From Pelosinus baikalensis (GTDB lineage: Bacteria > Bacillota > Negativicutes > DSM-13327), in assembly GCF_020819555.1 (NCBI RefSeq), contig NZ_JAJHJB010000004.1, forward strand, positions 127,295-191,294: a stretch of 64,000 bases of DNA, written 5' to 3'. The first letter of the stretch is position 1. The number at the start of each line of letters is the position of its first letter. Under the pieces are notes generated by a model. That model did not search any database, had not been told where the DNA came from, and saw only the letters and a list, made by a program, of their open reading frames with translations. Of the stretch, positions 52,170 to 61,074 are shown one piece after another. The position numbers were made by a program, and so were the translations under genes.

Positions 52170-53496
52170 TGTTGTAATTGTAGGTGGAGGAGTTTCTGGA
52201 GCCGTAGCTGGAATAGCCTGCGCCAGAATGGGCGTTAAAACATTAATCATTGAGAAAATGGGATTTTTAGGCGGTATGCTTACGGCTGGGGGTGTTGGAC
52301 CGATGATGACTTTTCACGCCGGGGATATTCAAGTAGTTAGGGGCATTGCCGAAGAAATCGTACAAAAACTTAAGGAACAGGGAGGTTCACCTGGACATAT
52401 TGTAGATACGACAGGCTATACTTATACGGTAACTCCTTTTGATGCGGAACTACTAAAGCATGTTCTGGAGAATATGTTTCTGGCGGCTGGAGGAGAAATT
52501 CTGTACCATAGTATGCTACTCAAGGCTACTGTTCAGACAGGAAAAATCAAAGCTATTCATGTATGTACTAAATCGGGTTCCATAGAATTTACAGCCCGAA
52601 TATTCATTGACGCTACTGGTGATGGGGATTTAGCAGCGTTGAGCGGTGTGGGTTTTTTGTTGGGACGAGACACGGATAATTTATGTCAGCCGGTAACCAT
52701 GAATATGAAAGTCAGAAATGTGGATATCGAAAAGTTAAAAGAATGCATACGGCAAGATCCTGGTGATTTTCCGAATACTAGCGTGGATCTTTTGGATAAG
52801 GCACCCAGGTTATCAATGGGAGGCTTTAAAAAGATTTTCGACGAAGGCAGAAAAAACGGAGAAATTACTTTTTCCCGAGAGTTCATTTTATTGTTTGAGA
52901 CCAGCAATCCCGGTGAAGTAATTGTCAACACTACCCGTGTACAAAAGGTGAATCCAACAGATTTCTGGCAGCTTTCCGGCGCTGAAATAGAAGGACGGCG
53001 TCAGGCCTTGGAACTGTTTGGTTTTATGAACAACAGGGTGCCTGGTTTTGAAAAATCGATACTAATGTATACTGGACCTAATGTAGGAGTGAGGGAATCC
53101 CGTAAAATTAAAGGCAACTATATTCTTACGGCAAAAGATCTGTTTGACGGGTTACGGTTTGAAGATGAAATTGCTTGCGGCGGTTATCCTGTAGATGTTC
53201 ATAGTCCTGATGGTGAAGGTACAAACAGTCGACATTTAGCTTGGGGAGTAATATATGGAATCCCGTACAGATGTTTAACTAATTCTAAAGTCGATAATCT
53301 CATCAATGTGGGGCGCTGTATATCTGTTACGCATGAAGCTTGTGCGTCAGTGCGGGTATCGCCAATTGCAATGGCAGTCGGGCAAGCCGGTGGTATAGCT
53401 GCAGCATGGGCTGCTATACATAATAGTAATGCGGTAGCCGTTAAATATCCGGAAATTAGAACTCAACTCTTAGAAAGCGGTGCATATCTTCGATAG
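52156..53496 (+). CDS. FAD-dependent oxidoreductase
   Basis: A 446-residue flavoprotein. The Rossmann motif VIVGGGVSGAVAGIA is at 7-21, followed by MGFLGGMLTAGGVG; FIDATGDGDLAALSGVGFL (about 150-170) binds the flavin, and ISVTHEACASVRVSPIAMAV with GQAGG occurs at the end. This is the PF12831 FAD-dependent oxidoreductase pattern. ATG at 52156 follows GAGGAGG. It is the last gene of the ROK-permease-HyuA set and probably oxidises or reduces the same substrate or product. About 35 bp separate it from the convergent sigma-54 activator relic. Confidence 0.85.
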   Translation: MYDYDVVIVGGGVSGAVAGIACARMGVKTLIIEKMGFLGGMLTAGGVGPMMTFHAGDIQVVRGIAEEIVQKLKEQGGSPGHIVDTTGYTYTVTPFDAELLKHVLENMFLAAGGEILYHSMLLKATVQTGKIKAIHVCTKSGSIEFTARIFIDATGDGDLAALSGVGFLLGRDTDNLCQPVTMNMKVRNVDIEKLKECIRQDPGDFPNTSVDLLDKAPRLSMGGFKKIFDEGRKNGEITFSREFILLFETSNPGEVIVNTTRVQKVNPTDFWQLSGAEIEGRRQALELFGFMNNRVPGFEKSILMYTGPNVGVRESRKIKGNYILTAKDLFDGLRFEDEIACGGYPVDVHSPDGEGTNSRHLAWGVIYGIPYRCLTNSKVDNLINVGRCISVTHEACASVRVSPIAMAVGQAGGIAAAWAAIHNSNAVAVKYPEIRTQLLESGAYLR

Positions 53497-53530
53497 ATTG
53501 CTAACTTTGGGTGTCAATAATTTATACGGA

Positions 53531-54561
53531 TTATGTCGTTAGCTCAGAACAAGCATCAAGCGAGGCTAAGTCGTCACCGAAAAGTGCTTTTTGTGGTTTA
53601 GAAATTAACAACCCTTTTCTGCCTTTAGTGACCTGAATGAATCCTTCCTGTTGTAGGCAAGTTAGTGACTTTCTTACCACACTCTCTGGCAGTGCTAACG
53701 CTGCAGCCAATGATCTTCGACCAATGGATGTTTCCTGTTCATTACATTTAGCTATTGTGGTGAGAATTAGGGAGTGGATATCGTGACAGCCATTCCCATG
53801 GACGTTGATCGTATCTGAATGCAGTTCTTCGGACAGCATATCGGGCGAGGGAGGATGAGAGGGAGAAATAGTAACAAGATATTCAATTACATTTTGCAGT
53901 TCTCTAATATTCCCGGGCCAGTCATATGAAAAAAAGTGCGATGCAATAAGCCTAAAATACATGTCAGACGGAATTGCATTTTCCTGCCGACGGCAATGAA
54001 CATCGTAGAACTTTTCTGCCAGTAGAAGAATATCTGCTTTTCTGTCTTTTAACGATGGCATCTTTATGGGTAAGACATTCAAACGATAATATAAATCTTG
54101 GCGAAAAATATTTTTTGCAATTAGCTTTTTTAAATCCCTATTGGTAGCGGTAATGACTCTAACATCAATTGGAATAATTCGTGATCCACCGATACGACGG
54201 ACTTGTTTTTCTTGGAGTACTCTTAACAGTTTGACCTGAAAAGGCAAAGGCGCATCACCTACTTCATCTAAGAAAATGGTTCCTTTATGGGCTTGTTCAA
54301 ATAGACCAGCGGATCCACCTTTACGGGCACCAGTAAAGGAACCTTCCTCATAACCAAAAAGTTCGCTTTCTAACAAATTTTCCGTCATTGCTGCAAAATT
54401 TACTGCGACAAACGGACCACTTTTTCGTGGTGAAGCATTGTGAATACTTTGGGCTAAAAGCTCTTTTCCTGTGCCGCTTTCTCCTAGAATCAGGATGGGA
54501 GCATCAGATACGGCCATTTTGCGTGCCAGCTCTAAGGTGTGTTTTATTTCCTGGCTATGGA
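53531..54561 (-). pseudogene. Sigma-54-dependent activator, 5' truncated by deletion
   Basis: About 340 C-terminal codons of a sigma-54 AAA+ activator survive. They include Walker A GESGTGKE, the sigma-54 loop GSFTGAR (a variant of GAFTGA), Walker B GTIFLDEVGD and the RLNVLP arginine-finger region, then a winged-helix C-terminus (SLAAALALPESVVRKSLTCL) in place of the usual Fis helix. The N-terminal sensor and the start are missing. Homology stops at about 54560, where the reading frame runs into the opposite-strand iadA sequence. A longer in-frame ATG at 54661 lies in iadA. It probably once regulated iadA. Confidence 0.85.
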
Positions 54562-55602
54562 GATACGGAGGTTTATGATGTGACGGGATGTCTTGTTGTC
54601 CCTGGCTTTGTTGATCAACATGTTCATTTGATAGGCGGCGGAGGAGAAGGCGGATTCTCAACCAGAACGCCGGAGGTGATGCTGAGTGAACTTACCACTG
54701 CTGGGATTACTACAGTGGTAGGAACTTTGGGAACGGATAGTGTTACAAGACATATGGAATCTTTACTGGCAAAGGCTAAAGGGTTAGAAGAAGAAGGGAT
54801 TTCTACCTGGATATATACTGGGGCCTATGATGTCCCTGTTCCCACAATTACAGGCAGCGTACGTTCTGATATTCTTCTTATTGATAAAGTCGTTGGTGTT
54901 GGTGAAGTCGCTATGTCAGATCATCGTTCTTCCCAACCATCAAAAGAAGATTTTGCACAATTAGCAGCCCAGGCGCGAGTTGGTGGGATGCTGTCGGGTA
55001 AAGCGGGAGTCTTGCATATCCATCTGGGAGATGGAAAGGGAAAGCTGGATTGGGTATTCGATATAATAACCCAAACAGACTTGCCGATTACACAATTTAC
55101 CCCCACACATTTCAATAAAAATAAGGAATTGTTTATGGAGGGGATACGATTTGCGAAAGCAGGAGGCATGTTAGATATAACAACCAGTAGTTCAACGATA
55201 TCTCCTGGACGTATACAGCCGCCTGAAGCAGTAAAAATGTGTATTGGAGCAGAGGTGCCTTTAGAGAAGGTCACTATGAGCTCAGATGGCAACGGAAGCT
55301 TGCCCGTTTTCAGTAAAAATGGTGAATTGACTGGCTTGATGGCAGCATCGCCACGCAGTTTATATCAGGCTGTTCGTAATATTGTTGAAGCTGGAATATT
55401 GCCTTTAGAGGATGCAATCAAATTAGTAACCATCAACCCGGCTAAATCTTTAAAATTACCTAAGAAAGGCATGATATCGAAGGGGTATGATGCCGATATT
55501 GTAGTACTTGATAAAACGCTGACTATTCGTCATGTATTTGCCAAAGGACGCTGTATGGTCAAAGAGCAGCAGGCGGTTGTAAAAGGTGTTTTTGAAAAAT
55601 AA
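54562..55602 (+). pseudogene. iadA: Isoaspartyl dipeptidase, 5' truncated by deletion
   Basis: The remaining ~347 codons match isoaspartyl dipeptidase, which hydrolyses beta-aspartyl dipeptides from damaged proteins. VPGFVDQHVHLIGGGGEGGF contains the HxH metal pair; GSVRSDILLIDKVVGVGEVA, SDHRSSQPS, HIHLGDGKGKL and the SSDGN aspartate also fit. The first ~55 residues, which form part of the small beta domain and carry the start, are absent: upstream in-frame sequence is antisense to the activator and has no homology. No promoter or ribosome site is visible, so it is likely inactive. The 3' end is intact. Confidence 0.85.
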
Positions 55603-55671
55603 ATTATCATGATAGTTAAATAAGCTTTGCAGAAAAAGAGCATGGTCTAAACTAAATAATAGTAGTAAAAA

Positions 55672-55714
55672 TAGCCCGGAAGTTTTCTTTTATAGAAGAC
55701 TTCCGGGCTTACTA
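55672..55714. terminator. Bidirectional terminator between iadA and pbuX
   Basis: AGCCCGGAAG pairs with CTTCCGGGCT, extended by TTTTC/GAAGA pairing. A-rich and T-rich flanks (AGTAAAAAT and TTACTAACTTTTT) serve both strands. Confidence 0.85.
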
Positions 55715-55743
55715 ACTTTTTCGGCAATTTGTTTTATTAATGA

Positions 55744-57033
55744 TTAAACTTTAGGGGCAGGCGGCAGCTTCTTTTGTCCCATATTCAGGATAATGTTTAA
55801 AATTACGGCTGTTAACGCACCTGTTACAATTCCATTTTCAAAGAACATTTTTAGTAGTGGCGGAAATTTAACAAAGAGATTGGGGACGACAGTGACTCCT
55901 AAACCTAAAGCAACAGAGCAGGCAATAACCAGTAAGTTTTCATTGCTGGCGAAATCAACTTTACTGAGCATTTTAATTCCTGAGGCAACGACGATTCCAA
56001 ACATGGCAATCATGGCTCCACCCAGTACGGAATTTGGAATAATCATAGCTAGTGCTGCGAATTTAGGTATCAGTCCTAACACTATGAGCATAAAACCAGC
56101 AACAATGGTTACATTAGTGGTCTTAGAATGGGAAAGCTGTACGAGGCCAACATTTTGGGAGAATGTTGTATAAGGAAAAGAATTGAAAATACCTCCCAGG
56201 ATTACAGCAATTCCTTCGGCTCGATAGCCGCGAGTCAGGTCGGTTTCTGTTATTTTCTTGCCGCAAATCTCACCCAGTGCCATGAAAACTCCTGTTGATT
56301 CAATCATGCTGACAATTGCAACAACAATCATGGTGATAATTGCACTTGGTTCAAAAGTGGGCATTCCGAAATAGAAGGGAGTGATCATATTAAACCATGA
56401 AGCTTGGGCAACACTGCTGAAGGAAACATTGCCCATTAGTGCCGCGACAATGGTTCCGGCAATTAATCCCAGTAAGACGGAAATAGAACGGATAAATCCT
56501 GTGGTAAAGCGATTTAATAATATGATAAATAATAGCACGCCAAAAGCTAGAGCAAAGTTGGATAGGGAACCAAAATCTGCACTTCCTACACCCCCAGCCA
56601 CATTGTTAATGGCGACTGGAACCAATGTGATACCGATAATCGTAACGACAGAACCTGTCACAACAGGCGGGAAGAACGTAACCAGTTTTGAAAAGTAATT
56701 TGCGATGAGTACCACGAAAAGACCGGAGCATATAATGGAGCCATACATGGCTGTCATACCATACTGGCTTCCAATACTAATCATGGGGAAAACAGCTGTA
56801 AAGGTACAACCTAGTACAACCGGCAAACCAATTCCACAGAAAGGATTTCGCCATGCTTGCAGCAGAGTGGCAAGACCGGAAGTTAGTAAATCAGCTGCAA
56901 TAATATAACCCATTTGTTCAAAGTTTAATTTAAGAGCGCCGCCAACAATAAGGGGAACGATAATTGCACCAGCGTACATGGCAAGCACATGCTGAGTGCC
57001 AAGCAGATATGTTTTCCCGGCAGAGTTTTTCAT
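55744..57033 (-). CDS. pbuX: Xanthine/uracil permease (NCS2 family)
   Basis: A 429-residue carrier with 14 expected segments. The NCS2 signatures are QHVLAMYAGAIIVPLIVGGA near the start, LGCTFTAVFPMI, the FYFGMPTFEPSAIITMI region and the TFSQNVGLVQLS motif at about 285-297, which includes substrate-site residues. Together with xpt and the guanine riboswitch this points to xanthine uptake. ATG at 57033 follows AGGAGG by 7 nt; an earlier TTG is rejected. It lies 24 bp downstream of xpt in the same operon. Confidence 0.92.
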   Translation of the reverse strand: MKNSAGKTYLLGTQHVLAMYAGAIIVPLIVGGALKLNFEQMGYIIAADLLTSGLATLLQAWRNPFCGIGLPVVLGCTFTAVFPMISIGSQYGMTAMYGSIICSGLFVVLIANYFSKLVTFFPPVVTGSVVTIIGITLVPVAINNVAGGVGSADFGSLSNFALAFGVLLFIILLNRFTTGFIRSISVLLGLIAGTIVAALMGNVSFSSVAQASWFNMITPFYFGMPTFEPSAIITMIVVAIVSMIESTGVFMALGEICGKKITETDLTRGYRAEGIAVILGGIFNSFPYTTFSQNVGLVQLSHSKTTNVTIVAGFMLIVLGLIPKFAALAMIIPNSVLGGAMIAMFGIVVASGIKMLSKVDFASNENLLVIACSVALGLGVTVVPNLFVKFPPLLKMFFENGIVTGALTAVILNIILNMGQKKLPPAPKV

Positions 57034-57057
57034 ACACAATCCTCCTAGTGATACTGA

Positions 57058-57627
57058 TTATAGAAAATTGACTTGTCCATTTGAAAAGGAAGCGATTCGA
57101 GCTAACGATTCTACACGATACCCAGCTTGCAGTAACTTTTGAGCACCAGGCTGGAAGGATTTTTCGATTACAATGCCTATTCCTGTTACTTTTGCATTGG
57201 CTTGCTCCACAATAGATGCTAAACCTGTAGCAGCTTCTCCATTGGCTAGGAAGTCATCGATAATAAGTACATGATCGTCCTCTTGTAGAAATTTTTTAGA
57301 GACAATAATATTGTTACTCTCGCGCTTTGTAAAGGAATAGACCGTGGTACAGTATAAGGCTTCATTGGAAACCACTGATTTTTTCTTTCTAGCGAAAATG
57401 ACGGGAACATTAAGGATTAGTCCTGCCATTACCGATACGGCGATACCGGAGGATTCAATCGTCAAGATTTTCGTAATCGATTCTCCACTAAAGCGTTTAG
57501 CAAACTCCTCTCCCATTTTCAGCATAAGCTGAGGGTCAATTTGTTGGTTTAAAAAGGAGTCAACTTTGAGTAAGGAGTCGTTTAAAACTTGTCCGTCAGA
57601 CTGAATCCTTTTTTTTAATAAATCCAT
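57058..57627 (-). CDS. xpt: Xanthine phosphoribosyltransferase
   Basis: A 189-residue enzyme that makes XMP from xanthine and PRPP. The PRPP-binding motif VLIIDDFLANGEAATG is at about 122-137, and the N-terminal MDLLKKRIQSDGQVLNDSLL and VDSFLNQQIDPQLMLKMG are characteristic of Xpt. ATG at 57627 has AAAGGAGGG upstream. It is the first gene of the xpt-pbuX operon and is preceded by a ~220-nt leader with a guanine aptamer, a ykkC-like aptamer and a terminator. Confidence 0.95.
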   Translation of the reverse strand: MDLLKKRIQSDGQVLNDSLLKVDSFLNQQIDPQLMLKMGEEFAKRFSGESITKILTIESSGIAVSVMAGLILNVPVIFARKKKSVVSNEALYCTTVYSFTKRESNNIIVSKKFLQEDDHVLIIDDFLANGEAATGLASIVEQANAKVTGIGIVIEKSFQPGAQKLLQAGYRVESLARIASFSNGQVNFL

Positions 57628-57650
57628 AAGCCCTCCTTTAGTTCTTTAAA

Positions 57651-57720
57651 ATAAAAAAAGCCCTGATAGGGAATCTCCGCGTTGTAGAAAATGAGCGAAA
57701 ATTCCCCATCAGGACTTTAT
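57651..57720 (-). terminator. Riboswitch-controlled terminator of xpt-pbuX
   Basis: On the minus strand, AAAGTCCTGATGGGGAAT pairs with ATTCCCTATCAGGGCTTT, followed by TTTT. It lies between the ykkC-like aptamer and the xpt ribosome site. Confidence 0.9.
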
Positions 57721-57808
57721 CCTTGGGTGTGGTGTATGATCACCTGTATCATTGGATCACGACTACTAATGAAAGTAACGTAGCGCGTAGACCTTAGATA
57801 CACTTTCA
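57721..57808 (-). ncRNA. ykkC-like aptamer, probable PRPP riboswitch
   Basis: On the minus strand the sequence GTGAAAGTGTATCTAAGG begins right after the guanine aptamer, and GATCCAATGATACAGG, a GGTG/CACC stem, ACACCC and AAGGATAAAG follow. This matches the ykkC family order (GAAAGUGUAxCUAGGG, later GGUCCxAGxGxUACA, then the CACAC-GG-AUAAAG segment). ykkC subtype 2b binds PRPP and is known in tandem with guanine aptamers. Ligand specificity is inferred from this arrangement. Confidence 0.65.
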
Positions 57809-57874
57809 CTCGTAGACAGGCAATTTACGGCTGCCGGTAGAAACTTCTGGGCCATATCCCCAAAATTATACGAG
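57809..57874 (-). ncRNA. Guanine (purine) riboswitch aptamer
   Basis: On the minus strand P1 is CTCGTA with TACGAG, and the conserved core reads TATAATTTTGGGGATATGG, then AAGTTTCTACCGGCAGCCG and the 3' TGTCTACGAG. The nucleotide before UACGAG that pairs with the ligand is C, so guanine/hypoxanthine-type binding is predicted rather than adenine. The size (66 nt) is standard. Confidence 0.93.
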
Positions 57875-58039
57875 ACTATTTACATGTGGTTTATTGTAGC
57901 AGTCTCAAAACTCATTGTCAATAAAGAGTAACGCTTATTTTGTCGAAAAAACGTATATTTCTAATATTTAACTTTCTTTGCTTCATCAATCCTTTACAAT
58001 CATTCTTCTTATCAACTGTATTCGTCGCGATAAGACAAT

Positions 58040-58080
58040 AAATTCCTGTAAAAGCCCTATAAAAACTTGCAGGAATTTTG
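58040..58080 (+). terminator. Hairpin of CCTGCAAG type upstream of dmsA
   Basis: AAATTCCTGTAA pairs with TTGCAGGAATTT (one wobble), followed by TG. No plus-strand gene precedes it. Apart from this, 57875-58188 shows only the divergent leaders. Confidence 0.55.
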
Positions 58081-58188
58081 TCTTCTAATTGTAAATAAGG
58101 TAATATAGTTACTACTTTTATAAAAGAGCCATTAAACTCTATGTGGTTGGATCTATGTACAAAAATGTAATCAAGGGAGCAAAGAGAT

Positions 58189-60456
58189 ATGACGGATACA
58201 ACGTTCCAAGAAGAAACCATAATACGGACATCAGGCTCCCATAATTGCGGCGGTCGCTGCATTGTTAAGGCTCATGTAAAAGGCGGACGCATTATTCGCA
58301 TTACCAGTGATGATGAACGTCCCGATACGGATAAAAGACCCCAATTGCGTGGCTGCCTCCGCTGCCGGGCCTACAGGAGCTACTTGTATCATGATGATCG
58401 GCTGAAGTATCCGATGAAGCGAGTCGGCAAACGAGGAGAAGGTCTATTTGAACGTATTTCCTGGGAGGAAGCCCTAGACACGATTGCAGATCATACAAAA
58501 CGAATTATGGCTGAGTATGGTCCAGAGGCTATTTATCTGTCATATGCTACAGGCAATGCAGGGAAGACGTCGGAACGGGTCTGGATGAGACGGCTGCTGG
58601 CACTCTATGGAGGCTACTTGGATTACTATGGAACATATAGTTCAGCTTGTACGAACGCAGCAACCCCCTATACATATGGGACTGTCAATACTGGCAGCAG
58701 CCGAGAAGACTGGGTTAATTCGAAGCTTATCATTCTGATGGGATTTAACCCGGCGACAACCATTCATGGAACAAATACAGCTTATTATCTAAAAAAAGCG
58801 AAGGCAGCTGGGGCAAAAATCATCTGTATCGATCCACTGTATTCGGATACTGCTATCGCTCTGGCTGATCAGTGGATACCCATACGCCCCACCACCGATA
58901 GTGCTCTTTTGGATGCAATGGCCTATGTGATCATTACAGAAAATCTACAAGATCAGTTATTCTTGGATACCTATTGTCTCGGTTTTGATGAGGATCATAT
59001 GCCGGAAGATGTTCCAGCGGGCAACTCATACAAAAGTTATATTCTTGGCACGGGCACAGATCCGGTTCCTAAAACCCCTGCTTGGGCGGAAAGATCAACA
59101 GGCATTCCAAGGGAGATCATTATTCAGCTGGCTAGGGAATATGCCCTAAATAAACCCGGTGCACTCATTCAGGGATTTGGACCCCAGCGCCATGCCTATG
59201 GTGAACAGCCGCCCCGCAGTGCGGCTGCTCTTGCTGCTATGACAGGAAATATTGGCATAAAAGGCGGCTGGGCCTCTGGCTGCGGTTCACCATGCCGCAA
59301 ACAGTATGTTGGTTCGATTCCCATCAATAACCCCTGCAAAGCAGCGATCTCCATGTACATGTGGCCGCTGGCGATTCAAAAGGGCACTGAACTAGGGAAA
59401 AAGGAGGGCGTCCGGGGTGTTGATAAGCTGTCAGCCAACATTAAACTAATATTTAATCTGGCAGGCAACTGCCTCATCAATCAGCATTCTGATACTAATG
59501 GAACGGCAGAACTGTTAACCGATGAAAAGTTAGCTCAATTTATTGTAGTCAGTGATCATTTTCTTACAAGCAGCGCGAAGTTTGCTGACATTTTGCTGCC
59601 GGGTGATAATTTCATGGAGCGAGAAGATATTGTATTACCCTGGTCTGCTGGTGATTATGTGTTGTTTATGAATAAGGCAGTGGATACGGTTTATGAATGT
59701 CGAAACGGATATGACTGGGTCAGGGATTTAGCTGAAAGACTGGAGCTTGCAGATGAATTTACCCAAGGAAGGACGTTAGAAGACTGGCTGCGTTTTATTG
59801 TTGATGAAACCCGCAAGGAAAATCCCGGTTTTCCCTCCTATGAAGAATTTAAAGAAAAGGGTGTGTATGACTGGGAGTATGAGGAACCTGCAATTGCTTT
59901 TAAGGAGCAGATCGAAGATCCCGAGCACCATCCTTTTCCCACCCCTTCTGGGAAAATCGAATTTTTCTCATTACGCTTATGGGAATTAGATAAGCCTGCT
60001 GAAGTGCCTGCCATTCCAAAATATATCCCTGCCTGGGAAGGACCGGAAGATCCCCTGCGAGACACGTATCCGCTGCAATGCATTGGTCATCATACCAAAC
60101 GGCGCGTACATTCCATGTTTGACAATAGTGACTGGATGGAGCAGGCAGAAGCACAGGTATTTTGGATTAGCGTATATGATGCAAAAAAGCGCGGCATAAA
60201 AAATGGTGAAAGGGTTTGTATCTATAATGCCCGCGGCAAAGTCATACTCACCGCTAAAGTCACTCCCCGTATTATGCCGGGGGTGGTTTCAATACCCCAG
60301 GGGGGCTGGTGGTCACCTGATAAGGAAGGCATCGACCAACGCGGCTGCATCAATACATTAACCAAATACCAGCCGACACCACTGGCTTTTGCGAATCCTC
60401 AACATACCAACTTGGTTGAAGTGGTGAAACTGGATCAGATGGAGGCAAAGGGATGA
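58189..60456 (+). CDS. DmsA-like molybdopterin oxidoreductase, catalytic subunit
   Basis: A 755-residue protein of the DMSO reductase family that binds bis-molybdopterin guanine dinucleotide. The N-terminal Fe-S motif reads HNCGGRC with Cys20 and Cys24 and a fourth at Cys56 (RGCLRC); the usual first cysteine four residues before Cys20 is Gly16. YGTYSSACTNAATPYTYG may hold the Mo-ligand serine. GFGPQRHAYGEQ and the C-terminal IGHHTKRRVHS also fit DmsA. No twin-arginine signal, so it should stay in the cytoplasm. Substrate is not shown; S- or N-oxides are candidates. The dmsB start overlaps by 4 bp. Confidence 0.88.
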   Translation: MTDTTFQEETIIRTSGSHNCGGRCIVKAHVKGGRIIRITSDDERPDTDKRPQLRGCLRCRAYRSYLYHDDRLKYPMKRVGKRGEGLFERISWEEALDTIADHTKRIMAEYGPEAIYLSYATGNAGKTSERVWMRRLLALYGGYLDYYGTYSSACTNAATPYTYGTVNTGSSREDWVNSKLIILMGFNPATTIHGTNTAYYLKKAKAAGAKIICIDPLYSDTAIALADQWIPIRPTTDSALLDAMAYVIITENLQDQLFLDTYCLGFDEDHMPEDVPAGNSYKSYILGTGTDPVPKTPAWAERSTGIPREIIIQLAREYALNKPGALIQGFGPQRHAYGEQPPRSAAALAAMTGNIGIKGGWASGCGSPCRKQYVGSIPINNPCKAAISMYMWPLAIQKGTELGKKEGVRGVDKLSANIKLIFNLAGNCLINQHSDTNGTAELLTDEKLAQFIVVSDHFLTSSAKFADILLPGDNFMEREDIVLPWSAGDYVLFMNKAVDTVYECRNGYDWVRDLAERLELADEFTQGRTLEDWLRFIVDETRKENPGFPSYEEFKEKGVYDWEYEEPAIAFKEQIEDPEHHPFPTPSGKIEFFSLRLWELDKPAEVPAIPKYIPAWEGPEDPLRDTYPLQCIGHHTKRRVHSMFDNSDWMEQAEAQVFWISVYDAKKRGIKNGERVCIYNARGKVILTAKVTPRIMPGVVSIPQGGWWSPDKEGIDQRGCINTLTKYQPTPLAFANPQHTNLVEVVKLDQMEAKG

Positions 60457-61043
60457 GCAAACAAATGGCATTTTATGTTGAGCAAAAACATTGTACGGGC
60501 TGCAGCGCCTGCCAGATTGCCTGCAAAGATAAGCATAATCTACCTGTCGGTCAGAATTTTAGACGAATTCATGCCTATGAAGGCGGCGGTTTTACCATTT
60601 CCGGCAATGTTGTTCATCAAAATACATATGCCTATTGGATACCGGTTAGCTGCAATCATTGTGTAGATGCTCCTTGCATTGCCGTGTGTCCAAGTAAAGC
60701 GATATACAAAAGACAAGAAGATGGATTGGTGCTGATTAACGAAAAGAGCTGCATTGGCTGCCGCCGTTGTTTCTTAGTCTGTCCTTATCAGGCACCACAG
60801 TTTGATGCTGCCACCAGCAAGATGAAGAAATGTGACTTCTGCCAAGATCTCCTGCTGCAAGGAACAGCACCGGCTTGTGTTTCAGCCTGCCCTATGCGGG
60901 TGCTGGGATATGGCGAGCTTAGTGAATTACAGAAAAAGTATGGTAATACCAGCTGGGTAAAGGGACTGCCCAATACAGCAAAAATCAAACCGGCTTGGGT
61001 CCTGGTACCCCACCGTGATGCAGTCTTGGTAGAAACAATGTAG
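60453..61043 (+). CDS. DmsB-like four-cluster ferredoxin subunit
   Basis: A 196-residue electron-transfer protein with four [4Fe-4S] motifs: CTGCSACQIACKDKHN (about 16), CNHCVDAPCIAVCP (about 65), CIGCRRCFLVCPYQ (about 98) and CDFCQDLL with PACVSACPMR (about 130-150). It overlaps dmsA by ATGA and would pass electrons to the catalytic subunit. A DmsC membrane anchor is not encoded next to it; a DcuC-type carrier follows instead. This suggests a soluble complex or an anchor elsewhere. Confidence 0.92.
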   Translation: MSKQMAFYVEQKHCTGCSACQIACKDKHNLPVGQNFRRIHAYEGGGFTISGNVVHQNTYAYWIPVSCNHCVDAPCIAVCPSKAIYKRQEDGLVLINEKSCIGCRRCFLVCPYQAPQFDAATSKMKKCDFCQDLLLQGTAPACVSACPMRVLGYGELSELQKKYGNTSWVKGLPNTAKIKPAWVLVPHRDAVLVETM

Positions 61044-61074
61044 TTTTGGTGGAGAAAAACAGGAGGTGTAATTC

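Noticed and set aside
54388..54561. In-frame 5' extension of iadA
   Set aside because: These codons are the antisense of the conserved AAA+ domain of the activator and have no iadA-like residues.
54562..54661. In-frame N-terminal extension of the sigma-54 activator
   Set aside because: This is the antisense of the conserved iadA metal-site region, so it is not native activator sequence.
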